This document shows, piece after piece, positions 1 through 9,021 of a stretch of 64,000 bases of DNA. Positions within the stretch are counted from its first letter, which is position 1. Each line of letters opens with the position of its first letter. A program made the translations under genes and the position numbers. Under the pieces are notes generated by a model. It saw only the letters and a list, made by a program, of their open reading frames with translations. It did no database searches and had not been told where the DNA came from. Source of the stretch: Rhodospirillales bacterium (GTDB taxonomy: Bacteria; Pseudomonadota; Alphaproteobacteria; Rhodospirillales; Defluviicoccaceae); the NCBI GenBank assembly GCA_007694935.1, contig REES01000139.1, forward strand, positions 1 through 64,000, read 5' to 3'.

Positions 1-68
1 CGATCCAGTCTCGACTCACCCTGTCCATCCAAGTCCATGGATGGCTTCGGCTTCGCCTCGCCATGACG
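1..68. repeat. Dispersed palindromic repeat, copy A (cut by the window edge)
   Basis: From base 1 this matches copy B (101-185) almost base for base through GATCCAGTCTCGACTCA, an inner dyad around CCATGGATGG and the closing GCCATGACG. The left arm lies outside the window. The unit looks like the REP-type palindromic elements scattered between genes in alphaproteobacteria. No protein is encoded. Confidence 0.7.
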
Positions 69-78
69 CGTGTTAGGG

Positions 79-185
79 CGTCATCGCGAGCGCGCTGCTC
101 CGTCATCGCGAGCGCAGCGAAGCGATCCAGTCTCGACTCACGCCATCCATCCAAGTCCATGGATGGCTTCGGCTTCGCCATGACG
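79..185. repeat. Dispersed palindromic repeat, copy B, with a partial copy in front
   Basis: The full unit runs from CGTCATCGCGAGCG at 101 to CCATGACG at 185. The ends are inverted (CGTCAT and ATGACG), as are the next segments (GCGAGCGCAGCGAAGC against GCTTCGGCTTCGC). An inner stem pairs CCATCCAT with ATGGATGG, so the whole unit can fold into one long imperfect hairpin. Bases 79-100 carry another left arm with no matching right arm. I see no target-site duplication or transposase. Confidence 0.7.
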
Positions 186-357
186 AGGCTGATGTCCCGC
201 AGCGCAAGACAGACCAGCGGGACGTATTTTCTGCCGCATGGCGTTGCGGGCTCGTCCAATGTCATCCGTCGGATGACGCTTCACCCCAATCCGACCTACG
301 GGCCATGGGCGTCGGCCAACACCAGCGCACTGGGGGAAAACCAGGAGAGGCAAGAGA

Positions 358-433
358 TGGTGCCCAGGGGCGGAATCGAACCACCGACACCATGATTTTC
401 AGTCATGTGCTCTACCAACTGAGCTACCTGGGC
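358..433 (-). tRNA. tRNA-Phe (anticodon GAA)
   Basis: On the minus strand the 76-nt cloverleaf starts GCCCAGGTAGCTCAGTTGG and ends with an encoded CCA. The 7-bp acceptor stem is GCCCAGG with CCTGGGC, and the T arm contains GGTTCGATTCC. The anticodon stem CATGA/TCATG encloses CTGAAAA, giving anticodon GAA. The CCA end is at 358-360. The gene stands alone downstream of gatA on the same strand. Confidence 0.97.
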
Positions 434-548
434 GAAGCGGACGCCACGTGGCCACGGCGAAAGCCGGCCGGGCGCAGCTCGAGAACACCCTTATAGGATC
501 GCCGATCCGGCCTGTCCAGCCCGTGACACGGCCGAAACCAGCCCCGGT

Positions 549-2018
549 TCAAGGCGTGGGCGGTCCGGCGGGAAAGCCTGCGGCATCCTCGATGGCGCGG
601 GCGGCCTTCAGCACCGTGAGTTCGTCAAACGGCCGGCCGATCAGCTGCAGCCCCAGCGGCAGACCGCGGGCGGACAGCCCCGCCGGCACCGAAATGCCGG
701 GCAGGCCGGCCAAGCTGGTCGGCACCGTGAACACGTCGTTGAGGTACATGGTCACCGGGTCATCCATGCGTTCGCCGATGGCGAAGGCGTCGGACGGCGC
801 GGTCGGCGTCAGGATCACGTCCACCTCCCGGAACGCCTCGCGGAAGTCGGCGGCGATCAGCGCCCGCACCTTCTGCGCCTTGAGGTAGTAGGCATCGTAG
901 TAGCCGGCCGACAGCACGTAGGTGCCGATCAGCACCCGGCGCCGGACTTCCGTCCCGAACCCCTGCCCCCGGGTGTTCATGTACATCTCGTCCAGGGTGG
1001 CGCCATCCACCCGGAGGCCGTAGCGCACGCCGTCGTAGCGGGCGAGGTTGGACGACGCTTCCGCCGGTGCGATGATGTAGTAGGTGGCCAGCGCATAGCG
1101 GGTGTGCGGCAGCGATACCGCCTTGACCTCGGCCCCCGCCGCCTCGAGCCACGCCATCCCCTTGTCCCAGAGCGCCCCGATCTCGGCCGCCATGCCGTCG
1201 ATCCGGTATTCTTTTGGGATGCCAATCTTGAGCCCGCGCAGACTGCCGTCCAGCGCCGCGGCAAAATCAGGCACCGCCAGCGGGGCCGAGGTGGAATCCC
1301 TGGCATCGTGCCCAGCCATGGCGGCCAGCATGAGCGCCGCATCCCCGACCGTCCGCGTCATCGGCCCGGCCTGGTCCAGGCTGGAGGCAAAGGCGATGAT
1401 GCCGTAGCGGGAGCACCGCCCGTAGGTGGGCTTGAGGCCGACAATGCCGCAGAACGACGCCGGCTGGCGGATCGATCCGCCGGTGTCGGTCCCGGTGGCG
1501 CCGAGGGCCAGCCGCGCCGAAACGGCCGCCGCCGACCCGCCCGAGGAGCCGCCGGGCACCAAGTCGCGGCCGTCCCGCGGCCCCCAGGGGTTCTTCACCG
1601 GCCCGTAGTGGCTGGTGATGTTGGCCGAGCCCATGGCGAACTCGTCCAGGTTGGCCTTGCCCAGCATCACCGCGCCGGCCTGCCGCAGATTGGCGGTGAC
1701 GGTGGATTCGTAAGGAGGCACGAAGCCGTTCAGGATGTGCGACCCCGCAGTGGTCGGCACACCCTCGGTGCAGAACAGATCCTTGACCGCGATCGGGATG
1801 CCGTCCAGCGGACCCAGCGCCCCGCCGGCCGCACGGCGGGCGTCCGCGGCGTCCGCCCGGTCCAGCGCCACGTCCGGCGTCTCGCAAATGAAGGCGTTGA
1901 GGTCCCGCGCCGCGGCGATGGCGTCCAGATGCGCCTCTGCCAGTTCCCGCGCCGAGAACGATTTCGCCGCCAGGCCACGGGCCGCTTCGGCGATGGTGAG
2001 CCCGGTCAGCGCGGTCAT
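549..2018 (-). CDS. gatA: Asp-tRNA(Asn)/Glu-tRNA(Gln) amidotransferase subunit A
   Basis: GatA is the amidase subunit of GatCAB, which converts Glu-tRNA(Gln) and Asp-tRNA(Asn) to the correct amide forms using ammonia from glutamine. The protein is about 489 residues, normal for the family. The amidase-signature triad is visible: Lys79 in AVKDLF, the cis-Ser at about 158 in [11 protein letters not shown], and the nucleophile Ser at about 182 in [11 protein letters not shown]. The ATG at 2018 overlaps the gatC stop as TGATG, and a GTG one codon upstream is also possible. The overlap implies translational coupling with gatC. No gatB follows in this window, so it must lie elsewhere, as is common. 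Confidence 0.97.
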   Translation of the reverse strand: MTALTGLTIAEAARGLAAKSFSARELAEAHLDAIAAARDLNAFICETPDVALDRADAADARRAAGGALGPLDGIPIAVKDLFCTEGVPTTAGSHILNGFVPPYESTVTANLRQAGAVMLGKANLDEFAMGSANITSHYGPVKNPWGPRDGRDLVPGGSSGGSAAAVSARLALGATGTDTGGSIRQPASFCGIVGLKPTYGRCSRYGIIAFASSLDQAGPMTRTVGDAALMLAAMAGHDARDSTSAPLAVPDFAAALDGSLRGLKIGIPKEYRIDGMAAEIGALWDKGMAWLEAAGAEVKAVSLPHTRYALATYYIIAPAEASSNLARYDGVRYGLRVDGATLDEMYMNTRGQGFGTEVRRRVLIGTYVLSAGYYDAYYLKAQKVRALIAADFREAFREVDVILTPTAPSDAFAIGERMDDPVTMYLNDVFTVPTSLAGLPGISVPAGLSARGLPLGLQLIGRPFDELTVLKAARAIEDAAGFPAGPPTP

Positions 2019-2305
2019 CACTCCACCACCTTGGGCACCGCGAAGAAGCCGTCCACCACCTCCGGCGCGTTGGCCAGGATGGCGTCGCGCATCCCGCCGT
2101 CGGTCACCACGTCGTCCCGTAGCGACAGCACCCGGTCGGTGCCGCTGGTCATCGGCGCCACCGCCTCGGTATCGACCTCGCGGAGTTGCTCCACCCAGGC
2201 GAGAATGGTGGAGAGCTCCCCGGCCAGCCCTTCCATGTCCTCATCCGGGATGCGGATCCGGGCGAGCTGCGCGATGGTACGGACGGTGGCGTGGTCGAGC
2301 GGCAC
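2018..2305 (-). CDS. gatC: Asp-tRNA(Asn)/Glu-tRNA(Gln) amidotransferase subunit C
   Basis: GatC is the small subunit that wraps around GatA and GatB and stabilises the amidotransferase. From the GTG at 2305 it is 95 residues, the family norm. It carries the typical start ([15 protein letters not shown]), the middle segment [19 protein letters not shown] and the C-terminal [10 protein letters not shown] segment. An in-frame start at 2395 would add 30 residues that match nothing in the family, so the GTG is preferred. AAAAGG lies a few bases upstream as a weak ribosome-binding site. It is the first gene of a gatCA pair. Confidence 0.93.
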   Translation of the reverse strand: MPLDHATVRTIAQLARIRIPDEDMEGLAGELSTILAWVEQLREVDTEAVAPMTSGTDRVLSLRDDVVTDGGMRDAILANAPEVVDGFFAVPKVVE

Positions 2306-2427
2306 GGGGACTGGCCTTTTGACGGATCTGCAGACGAAGCATGAACTTGGCTCAAACGCCGTGACGGTAGTAGCACCGCCCCGCCACGCCCGCAACGGCC
2401 GCTTGCATCCGTAAGCCCTCGGGGTGC

Positions 2428-2463
2428 CGCTTCCGCCGCACGACTGATCGCGTGGCGGAAGCG
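2428..2463 (-). terminator. Hairpin after the porin gene, possible terminator
   Basis: A perfect 10-bp stem, CGCTTCCGCC with GGCGGAAGCG, closes a 16-nt loop between the porin stop (2486) and gatC. No T run follows on the minus strand, so termination is plausible but unproven. Confidence 0.45.
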
Positions 2464-2485
2464 TGCGATCCCTGAGGTTATCGGG

Positions 2486-3268
2486 TCAGAAAGTGGCGGT
2501 CAGAGTCCCGATGGCGCGGGCACCACAGAGACCGGTGCGATCGAAGCATTCGCTCTTGCTGAGGTCGGTGTCCACGTAGGCCACCCCCAGCGACAGGAAC
2601 TTGTAGGACAGCGACGCGCCGATACTCCAGGTCAGGTAGTTTGGAGTCCCGAACACGTCGTTGTTGCCGATCCACTGATGGCCGATGGAACCGTCCAGGC
2701 TCAAGCCCAGGCCACGTCCGGCCAAGACTTCCGGCAAGGGCACACTCACCGACATGGTGCCTTCGACGAAATGCCCGGCACCGCTGCCACCGAAATAGTC
2801 CGGGGAATAGTTGTAGCGCACACCGACCTCGACCCGATCCAGCGGGCTGTAGGACAGCCCCGTGGTCACCTCCCAGAAATCGTAATCGAGTGAGCTGGCC
2901 GCCCCGGGATAGGCATAATAGATGAAGCCGACGTCCCAACCAATCCCGGCCACTTCGCCGGTGAATCCGCCATAGAGATCAACTTCGATGGAGGCTTCGT
3001 CGCCGTCATTGAAATCGAGGTTGGATGCCCAGATGCCCAGGTAGGCGCTGGTGCCCAGTACGCCCGTTTCGACCTCGTAATCGAAGCCGCCCTGGATCGC
3101 CGGATCCTCATCGGTCTGGGAGATGCCACGGAAGGCATAATCGGTTGCCAGCGTGACGTTGGCGGAAATGGTGCCGGGGAACAGGCCGATTTCGGTTTCC
3201 GCAGCGGCCGCGGAGATCAGGCCGCCGCTGGCGATCGCCCCACACACCAACAAGATCCTTGCTTTCAT
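2486..3268 (-). CDS. TorF-family putative outer-membrane porin (Gcw_chp / TIGR02001 type)
   Basis: The 260-residue protein starts with a clear signal peptide (MKARILLVCGAIASGGLISAAAA). It is then rich in alternating aromatic and polar beta strands. The first mature strand (ANVTLATDYAFRGISQT) is diagnostic of the TorF/Gcw_chp family, and the chain ends in Phe, as beta-barrel proteins do. The role is inferred as a small outer-membrane channel; the substrate is unknown. The ATG at 3268 is set by a strong purine-rich ribosome-binding site (AGGAAAGGAAAA). It is a single gene with its own leader, containing TGCA-rich motifs at 3341-3380, and a possible terminator at 2428-2463. Confidence 0.85.
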   Translation of the reverse strand: MKARILLVCGAIASGGLISAAAAETEIGLFPGTISANVTLATDYAFRGISQTDEDPAIQGGFDYEVETGVLGTSAYLGIWASNLDFNDGDEASIEVDLYGGFTGEVAGIGWDVGFIYYAYPGAASSLDYDFWEVTTGLSYSPLDRVEVGVRYNYSPDYFGGSGAGHFVEGTMSVSVPLPEVLAGRGLGLSLDGSIGHQWIGNNDVFGTPNYLTWSIGASLSYKFLSLGVAYVDTDLSKSECFDRTGLCGARAIGTLTATF

Positions 3269-3707
3269 GTTATTTTCCTTTCCTGAATGGACGCCGGATC
3301 TTGCCCCGGCGTCATGCCGTGGCGGGGGGAAGCAAGAAATGTGCAACTTCTTTGCAATGCGCCTTGCACAATGCATGAGGCCTCGTAACGTCTTGATATC
3401 GGCCGCAGAATCTGGCGGCGTGCCCAACCTCGCAGCGCTCCAGGCCGCAACGGCAACGGCACAGCCGACCAGACGTGCACGCAAAGGCGGCAGAAACCCC
3501 ACGAATGCATGCAAGCGCCTAAAAACTCATCAACCCTGCGTATCACCACCATGAGGCCGGCCCCCCGTCGGCCGAGGAGCCGAACCCGGCCCACACCGGG
3601 GGCATCGGCGTGGTCCAGACCAGCGGCTCGACTTGCCGCACCATGGCGGCTAAGGCTCTCGGCATTGACTGTCACCCGTCATCACTGCTGGTTGCCTGGC
3701 CCTGCTG
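3269..3707. other. 439-bp gap between the divergent porin and ruvX genes
   Basis: The left part is the minus-strand leader and promoter region of the porin, including the TGCA-rich cluster at 3341-3380. The right part (about 3400-3707) should contain the promoter of the plus-strand ruvX cluster, but I cannot identify convincing -35/-10 boxes. I see no credible coding sequence or RNA gene. Confidence 0.6.
3341..3380 (-). promoter_or_regulatory. TGCA-rich motif cluster upstream of the porin gene
   Basis: The minus strand reads CATGCATTGTGCAAGG, then GCATTGCA and TTGCACA, three TGCA-type half sites within 40 bp and about 75-110 bp upstream of the porin start. Related clusters sit upstream of phaC (61903-61931) and of the 61-residue gene (9273-9303). 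In several bacteria PhaR-type repressors bind paired TGC/GCA half sites. A link to PHA control here is inference. Confidence 0.35.
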
Positions 3708-4202
3708 ATGCCCCTCGTTCCGCTGACCGACCTCGCCGCCGCACTGCCGCCTGGCCGCCGGCTGATGGGGCTCGATGTCGGCAGCAGGACCATCGGGCTC
3801 GCCCTCTCCGACGTCGGGCGCACCATTGCCACCCCGTGGGACACCATCCGCCGCAGCCGGTTCCGGGCCGACGCGGAACGCCTCAAGGACCTGTTTGAAG
3901 CCCAAGAGGTCGGCGGCTTGGTGGTCGGCCTGCCGGTGCAGATGGACGGCCGCGAGGGGCCGCGCTGCCAGTCGGTGCGCCAGTTCACCCGCGACCTTTT
4001 GGCCGTAACCGCCCTGCCGGCCGCTTTCTGGGACGAACGGCTGTCGACCCGGGGTGTCGAGCGGATGCTGATCACGGAGGCCGACATGAGCCGGCGACGC
4101 CGGGCCCAGGTGATCGACAAGCTGGCCGCCGCCTACATCCTGCAAGGCGCTCTCGATGCCCTGTCGCGGCTGCGGGCACGGCCCATACCAGACGCGCCGT
4201 GA
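3708..4202 (+). CDS. ruvX: RuvX/YqgF-family Holliday-junction resolvase-like protein, pre-16S rRNA nuclease
   Basis: This 164-residue protein has the RNase H-like YqgF fold. The first acidic strand is GLDVGSRTIGLALSD (Asp23). The VVGLPVQMDG segment, WDERLST, and the C-terminal D-K-L-A-A-A-Y-I-L-Q helix follow in the usual order. Family members process the 5' end of 16S rRNA or resolve Holliday junctions. It heads a plus-strand run leading to pyrB-pyrC-plsY, and its TGA stop overlaps the GTG start of the next gene. Confidence 0.9.
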   Translation: MPLVPLTDLAAALPPGRRLMGLDVGSRTIGLALSDVGRTIATPWDTIRRSRFRADAERLKDLFEAQEVGGLVVGLPVQMDGREGPRCQSVRQFTRDLLAVTALPAAFWDERLSTRGVERMLITEADMSRRRRAQVIDKLAAAYILQGALDALSRLRARPIPDAP

Positions 4203-5119
4203 TCGGCATCCTGGCGGCGCTGACGCCGGTCTTTGCCGTGATCCTGATCGGTTTCGTGGCCCGGCAGGGACGGCTGGTGCCGGAAACGTTCTGGCAACCG
4301 GCGGAACGCTTTACCTTCTACGTGTTCTTTCCCGCGCTGCTGGTGACCAGCATCGCCCGGGCCGATTTCGCCGGCTTCGCTGTGGCGCCCATGCTCACGG
4401 CCTCGGTCGGCGGCATCCTGGTGGTGGTGCTGGCCTGCCTGTTGCCCTTGCGGCGCTGGCTCGGGCCGGATGGCCCCGCCCTCACCTCGCTGGTCCAGAG
4501 CAGCGTCCGCCCCAACGTCTATGTCGCGCTGGCCGCAGCCGCCGCCCTGTACGGTGCGCCCGGCGTCGCCCTGGCCAGTCTCTGTCTCGCCGTTGTGGTG
4601 CCGGTGGTCAACGTGGTGAGTGTGCTCGCGCTGGTGCGCTGGGGCCAGGGCCAGACGCCGGTGAGCGGCTGGCGCGGGACGCTCTGGCCTGTCGCCGGCA
4701 ACCCGCTGATCGTGGCCTGCCTGATCGGCCTTGCCGTCAACATCACCGGCCTCGGCCTGCCGCCGCTGATCGAACCGACTCTGGACATCCTGGGGCGGGC
4801 CTCACTGCCCATCGGCCTGCTGGCGGTGGGGGCCGGTCTCGAACTCCGGGCGGTTCGGGCTGCCGGGCGAGTCGTGGCCACGGCATCCGCCCTCAAGCTG
4901 ATCGTCCTGCCGGTGGTGACCCTGTCCCTGTGTCTCGCCCTCGGCGCGGACGATCTCGCCAGGCGCATCGCCGTGTTGCTGGCCGCGGTGCCGGTCTCCG
5001 CCTCGGCCTACGTGATGGCCCGGCAGATGGGCGGCGACACGGCCGTCATGGCCGGCGCCATCACCGCCACCACACTGGCCGCCGCCATCACCATGCCGCT
5101 GATCCTGTTTGTCATCTGA
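4199..5119 (+). CDS. AEC-family (auxin efflux carrier-like) permease
   Basis: The 306-residue protein is hydrophobic throughout, with about ten predicted membrane spans. The N terminus ([19 protein letters not shown]) and the segment [23 protein letters not shown] are typical of bacterial AEC transporters. The C terminus, with [20 protein letters not shown], also fits. Some family members export or import small carboxylates; the substrate here cannot be read. The GTG start overlaps the ruvX stop by four bases, so it is probably cotranslated. Confidence 0.85.
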   Translation: MIGILAALTPVFAVILIGFVARQGRLVPETFWQPAERFTFYVFFPALLVTSIARADFAGFAVAPMLTASVGGILVVVLACLLPLRRWLGPDGPALTSLVQSSVRPNVYVALAAAAALYGAPGVALASLCLAVVVPVVNVVSVLALVRWGQGQTPVSGWRGTLWPVAGNPLIVACLIGLAVNITGLGLPPLIEPTLDILGRASLPIGLLAVGAGLELRAVRAAGRVVATASALKLIVLPVVTLSLCLALGADDLARRIAVLLAAVPVSASAYVMARQMGGDTAVMAGAITATTLAAAITMPLILFVI

Positions 5120-5195
5120 GCGCCGGTCCCGCTGCTTGCCAGCCGCTCCGGCCCGCCCCTATAGTGCCGGCCGCTCACCGCAGGAACCGCTGCCC

Positions 5196-6146
5196 GTGTC
5201 CGCCTTTCCCCACCGCCACCTGCTCGGCATCGAAGGCTTGACACCCCCGGAGGTGACGGCGCTGCTCGACCGTTCGGAGAGCTACGTGGAGCAGAACCGG
5301 CGGGCAGACAAGAAGAAGTCGGTGCTGCGCGGGCGCACCGTCATCAACCTGTTCTTCGAGGCCTCCACCCGCACCCGCACCTCGTTCGAACTGGCCGGCA
5401 AGCGCCTGGGCGGCGACGTGATCAACATGTCGGTCAGCACCAGCGCCATCCGCAAGGGGGAGACGGTGCTGGACACGGCGATGACGCTCAACGCCATGCA
5501 CCCCGACGTGCTGGTGGTGCGCCACCCCGAATCGGGTGCGGTCAAGCTGTTGTCGGAGAAGGTGAACTGCTGCGTCATCAACGCCGGCGACGGCAGCCAC
5601 GAGCACCCGACGCAGGCATTGCTGGACGCCCTCACCATCCGCCGCCGGCTGGGGCGGCTGGAGGGGCTGGAGGTCGCCATCTGCGGCGACATCGTGCATT
5701 CGCGGGTGGCCCGCTCCAACATCCACCTGCTCGCCATCATGGGGGCGCGGGTGCGCCTGGTGGCACCGCACACCCTGATCCCGGCGGAGGCCGAGCGGCT
5801 GGGCGTGGAGGTGTTCCACGATATGCATGAAGGGCTCAAGGGCTGCGACATCGTGATGATGCTGCGACTGCAGACCGAACGGATGCAGGGCAACTTCCTC
5901 CCCTCCATTCGCGAATACTTCCACTTTTTCGGGCTGGACTACGACAAGATGGCCAACGCCAAGCCGGAGGCGCTGATCATGCACCCGGGGCCGATGAACC
6001 GTGGCGTCGAGATCGATTCGGTGGTGGCCGACGACTACAGCCGAAGCGTCATTCACGAGCAGGTGGAGATGGGGGTGGCGGTCAGGATGGCCTGTCTGGA
6101 GCTGCTCAGCGCCAACCTGGTCGAGGCCCCGCAGCACAACATCTGA
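5196..6146 (+). CDS. pyrB: Aspartate carbamoyltransferase catalytic subunit
   Basis: PyrB condenses carbamoyl phosphate and aspartate in the first committed step of pyrimidine synthesis. The 316-residue protein carries the carbamoyl-phosphate motif S57-[12 protein letters not shown], and H137-P-T-Q, plus [12 protein letters not shown] near the C terminus. The GTG at 5196, preceded by CAGGAA, gives the normal N terminus; a start at 5109 would add 29 unconserved residues inside the upstream gene. No pyrI-like regulatory subunit is present. The next gene encodes a PyrC-like protein, so the enzyme may form a PyrB-PyrC' complex as described in Pseudomonas. Confidence 0.96.
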   Translation: MSAFPHRHLLGIEGLTPPEVTALLDRSESYVEQNRRADKKKSVLRGRTVINLFFEASTRTRTSFELAGKRLGGDVINMSVSTSAIRKGETVLDTAMTLNAMHPDVLVVRHPESGAVKLLSEKVNCCVINAGDGSHEHPTQALLDALTIRRRLGRLEGLEVAICGDIVHSRVARSNIHLLAIMGARVRLVAPHTLIPAEAERLGVEVFHDMHEGLKGCDIVMMLRLQTERMQGNFLPSIREYFHFFGLDYDKMANAKPEALIMHPGPMNRGVEIDSVVADDYSRSVIHEQVEMGVAVRMACLELLSANLVEAPQHNI

Positions 6147-6164
6147 TGACCTGATCCCGAGCCC

Positions 6165-7481
6165 ATGGCCTTCCACATCGACCCCGTTGCCGGCCGCCTC
6201 GCCTTCACCGGCGCCCGGCTGCTGGATCCCGCCACCGGCCTCGACACCATCGGCGATCTGCTGACCGACGGCGAGGTGATCGCCGGCTTCGGCCCCGGCC
6301 TGTTCGCGGAAGGCGTGCCCGAAGGAGCCGCCGTGGTGGATTGCGCCGGCCTGTGCCTGGCCCCGGGTCTGGTGGACATCCGGACGCAGGTGCGGGAACC
6401 GGGGGAAGAGCACAAAGGCACCCTCGCCTCCACCGGGCAAGCCGCCACCGCCGGCGGCGTCACCACCATGGTGTGTCTGCCCAACACCTTGCCGGTGATC
6501 GACGACATGTCGGTGGTGGAATTCGTGGCAAGGCGTGCCCGCCGGGTCGGCCTCACCAAGGTCTACCCCTATGGCGCGATCACCCAAGGCCTTGCCGGCA
6601 GCAAGCTGGCCGAACTCGGCATGTTGGCGGAGGCCGGGGCGGTCGCCTTCACCGATGGCGTTCGGGCGGTGGCCGATGCCCAGGTGATGCGCCAAGCCCT
6701 CAACTACGCCCGCACCTTCGGCCTGTTGCTGGTGGAGCATCCGGAAGAGCCGAGCCTCGCCGCCGACGGCGACATGAACGCTGGCGAAATGGCCACCCGG
6801 CTCGGCCTGACCGGGATCCCCCGTGAGGCCGAGGTGATCATGGTGGAACGGGACCTTCGGCTGGTCGAGCTGACTGGCAGCCGGCTGCACTTCGGCCACA
6901 TCTCCACCGGCCAGTCGGTGGACGCGATCCGCAGAGCCAAGGCGCGGGGCTTGCCGGTCACCTGCGACACCGCGCCCCCGTATTTCGCGCTCAACGAGAA
7001 CGCGATCGGCGAGTACCGAACCTTCGCCAAGCTGTCGCCGCCTTTGCGCAGCGAAGCGGACCGACTCGCCATCGTTGAGGGCCTCGCCGATGGCACCATC
7101 GATGCCATCGCCTCCGACCATGCGCCCCAGGACGAAGACGCCAAGCGCCTGCCGTTCGGCCAGGCGGCGTTCGGCGGAGTCGGGCTGGAGACCCTGCTGC
7201 CGGTGTCACTGGAACTCTATCACAACGGCCACCTCACGCTGCTGGAGGTGCTGGCGCTGCTGACCCATCGGCCCGCCCACGTGTTCGGGCTGCCGGCCGG
7301 CCGCCTCGCCGTGGGTGCGGCGGCCGACCTCACCCTGTTCGACCCGGACCGAGCCTGGCAGGTACGGGAGTACGAACTGCACAGCAAGTCCAAGAATACG
7401 CCTTTTGATTACCGCCCGGTGCAGGGCCGGGTGGTTTTGACGGTGGTGGACGGCCGCCGCGTGTTCGCGCTGGACCCCTGA
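6165..7481 (+). CDS. pyrC: Dihydroorotase-like protein (PyrC'/PyrX type), probably non-catalytic
   Basis: The 438-residue protein is full-length and collinear with class I dihydroorotases ([35 protein letters not shown]). The metal-binding D-x-H-x-H motif, however, reads D71-I-R-T-Q75, so both histidines are lost. The D-H-A-P-H motif reads D318-H-A-P-Q322. The conserved REPG follows at once, so the alignment is secure. Histidines in LVEHPEE and FGHIS are kept. Similar inactive homologues next to pyrB are known to support aspartate carbamoyltransferase assembly, and that is the likely role. A true dihydroorotase should be encoded elsewhere. Confidence 0.88.
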   Translation: MAFHIDPVAGRLAFTGARLLDPATGLDTIGDLLTDGEVIAGFGPGLFAEGVPEGAAVVDCAGLCLAPGLVDIRTQVREPGEEHKGTLASTGQAATAGGVTTMVCLPNTLPVIDDMSVVEFVARRARRVGLTKVYPYGAITQGLAGSKLAELGMLAEAGAVAFTDGVRAVADAQVMRQALNYARTFGLLLVEHPEEPSLAADGDMNAGEMATRLGLTGIPREAEVIMVERDLRLVELTGSRLHFGHISTGQSVDAIRRAKARGLPVTCDTAPPYFALNENAIGEYRTFAKLSPPLRSEADRLAIVEGLADGTIDAIASDHAPQDEDAKRLPFGQAAFGGVGLETLLPVSLELYHNGHLTLLEVLALLTHRPAHVFGLPAGRLAVGAAADLTLFDPDRAWQVREYELHSKSKNTPFDYRPVQGRVVLTVVDGRRVFALDP

Positions 7482-7486
7482 GCCTG

Positions 7487-8101
7487 ATGGCAGAAGGGCT
7501 TGGCGCAACCTGGATTCTGCTCCTGGCTGCCGGAGCCGGATACCTGATCGGCTCGGTCCCCTTCGGCTTGATCCTCACCCGTCTCGCCGGTCTCGGCGAC
7601 GTGCGGCGGATCGGCTCCGGCAATATCGGCGCCACCAACGTGCTCCGCACCGGCCGCAAGGGGCTCGCAGCCGCGACGCTGCTGCTGGATGGCGGCAAAG
7701 GCGCGGCGGCAGTGCTGCTGCTCAACCACCTCGCCGGATCCGACGGCCATGCCGCCGGCCTGAGCGCCGGTCTGTTCGCGGTCGTCGGGCACAATTTCCC
7801 GGTATGGCTCGGTTTTCGCGGCGGCAAGGGAGTGGCGACGACGCTGGGTGTGCTGCTGGCGGCGGCGTGGCCGGTGGGGCTGATCGCCTGCGCCACATGG
7901 CTGGCGGTCGCAGCGGTGTTCCGGTACTCCTCGCTGGCGGCGCTGGTCGCTCTCGCCGTCTCGCCGCTGGCCATGGCGGCGCTGGCCGATGCGCCGGCGG
8001 CCGCAGTCGCGGCGATCCTGGCGCTGCTCGGCTTCTGGCAGCACCGCGCCAACATCCGACGTCTGGTTCTCGGCGAGGAACCCAAGATCGGCAACCGGTG
8101 A
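7487..8101 (+). CDS. plsY: Acyl-phosphate:glycerol-3-phosphate acyltransferase PlsY
   Basis: PlsY transfers an acyl group from acyl phosphate to glycerol-3-phosphate in the inner membrane, starting phospholipid synthesis. The 204-residue protein has five or more hydrophobic segments and the three family motifs: [27 protein letters not shown], and [21 protein letters not shown]. It starts five bases after the pyrC stop and so belongs to the same transcript. Confidence 0.96.
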   Translation: MAEGLGATWILLLAAGAGYLIGSVPFGLILTRLAGLGDVRRIGSGNIGATNVLRTGRKGLAAATLLLDGGKGAAAVLLLNHLAGSDGHAAGLSAGLFAVVGHNFPVWLGFRGGKGVATTLGVLLAAAWPVGLIACATWLAVAAVFRYSSLAALVALAVSPLAMAALADAPAAAVAAILALLGFWQHRANIRRLVLGEEPKIGNR

Positions 8102-8187
8102 ACCGGGTGCCGGGCGGGTGCGTAAGTCTGTCATCGCAGCCCAACGATCAAGCCAAACCCGGGTTGCGCTGCCGAGGAGGTTTCGCG

Positions 8188-8319
8188 ATGAGCAATCCGT
8201 ACGATGAGACGAGGGTCCGCGCCGCCGAAATGTCCGGCGTGGTCCGCTATATCCTGGGTACGTCGATGACGCTCTCCGTCATCGCCATGGCGCTGACCTA
8301 CATCCTTTTCGCCGGCTGA
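8188..8319 (+). CDS. 43-residue single-span membrane protein, unknown function
   Basis: A GAGGAGG ribosome-binding site (8174-8180) stands seven bases before the ATG, stronger than at most genes here, which argues that this small reading frame is translated. The protein has about 19 polar residues, then one hydrophobic segment (YILGTSMTLSVIAMALTYIL) ending at FAG. The layout suggests an N-in, single-pass inner-membrane peptide. It lies 86 bp after plsY and its stop abuts the convergent gene at 8320. I do not recognise a family. Small respiratory-chain or transporter accessory peptides have this shape, but nothing links it to one. Confidence 0.6.
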   Translation: MSNPYDETRVRAAEMSGVVRYILGTSMTLSVIAMALTYILFAG

Positions 8320-8967
8320 TCAGGGGCCGGGTGGGGCGTGTTTGCTGTAACCCGTGTCGCCCTGCCCGGCCAGCCACCCGGCGTACCCCATGGACATCTC
8401 CGGCCGCAGCTCCGGGATGGGTGCCGTCGCGAGGAACATCGTGACGATCGACGTGAAACCGTCAAGCGGCCAGCGCTGCAGGGGAGAGGCCTCAATCCCG
8501 AGAGTCCACCAGCGATCAACGACCTCGGACCCTGACTGAAGCCGGGTCACCTCAACCTGCAACTGCCGGCTCTCCGAACCATCCGCGACGGCAAGCCGGC
8601 TTGTCCACAGCCAGCGCCGCTTTCTGACCGGAATCATGCCGGAACCTGCGAACGTTATCCGCTGCGCCAGCGATTCCGCCAACGCAGCGCCGGGCACCGA
8701 CCACTTCGCATAGCCTTCGATACACCCGGTTCCCGCCGTGCCGAACGCGACCACCCCGTCCCGGGTGAGCCGGCCCTTGATCTCAAGCCGGCCCTCCCGG
8801 CACTTGATGCCAACCGCGCTGGTTCCCGGCAGGACCAGATAGTGGTCCTCGCGCCAGTCCCCCGGCCCCTGCACAAAAGTTCCGGTCCCGTCCGCGCGCA
8901 ACAAGGCCAGCCACCGCTGGAGCAACGACGCGCGGTCGCCGAGGGCTTCGGGGAAGAACCACCGCAC
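8320..8967 (-). CDS. Hypothetical protein, possible CYTH-like fold
   Basis: The 215-residue soluble protein begins VRWFFPEAL. It contains a strand pair (AVGIKCREGRLEIKGRL) that recalls the basic beta strands of CYTH/triphosphate-tunnel proteins. The glutamate-rich EXEXK signature of true CYTH enzymes is not evident, so the assignment is tentative. The only in-frame start after the upstream TGA (9022-9024) is the GTG at 8967, and its purine stretch (GGGAG) directly abuts the start codon, which is poor spacing. Translation may depend on the upstream 61-residue gene, which is in the same frame. Confidence 0.6.
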   Translation of the reverse strand: MRWFFPEALGDRASLLQRWLALLRADGTGTFVQGPGDWREDHYLVLPGTSAVGIKCREGRLEIKGRLTRDGVVAFGTAGTGCIEGYAKWSVPGAALAESLAQRITFAGSGMIPVRKRRWLWTSRLAVADGSESRQLQVEVTRLQSGSEVVDRWWTLGIEASPLQRWPLDGFTSIVTMFLATAPIPELRPEMSMGYAGWLAGQGDTGYSKHAPPGP

Positions 8968-9021
8968 CTCCCGGGTCAGCAGGGGATCAGCGGAGGGGGC
9001 CAGGCGACCCCCCGTCGCCGG

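Noticed and set aside
1-185. Possible CRISPR array from repeated segments
   Set aside because: Only two long units, near-identical inside and out, no short repeat-spacer pattern and no cas genes.
2018-2395. A longer GatC starting at 2395
   Set aside because: The 30 extra residues match no GatC; the GTG at 2305 gives the standard 95-residue length.
5175-7121. A 648-codon minus-strand open frame opposite pyrB and pyrC
   Set aside because: His/Gln/Gly-rich shadow of two conserved genes, with no start signal.
6165-7481. Frameshift or sequencing error as the cause of the missing PyrC histidines
   Set aside because: The frame is intact over 438 codons and motifs on both sides of the changed positions are in register.
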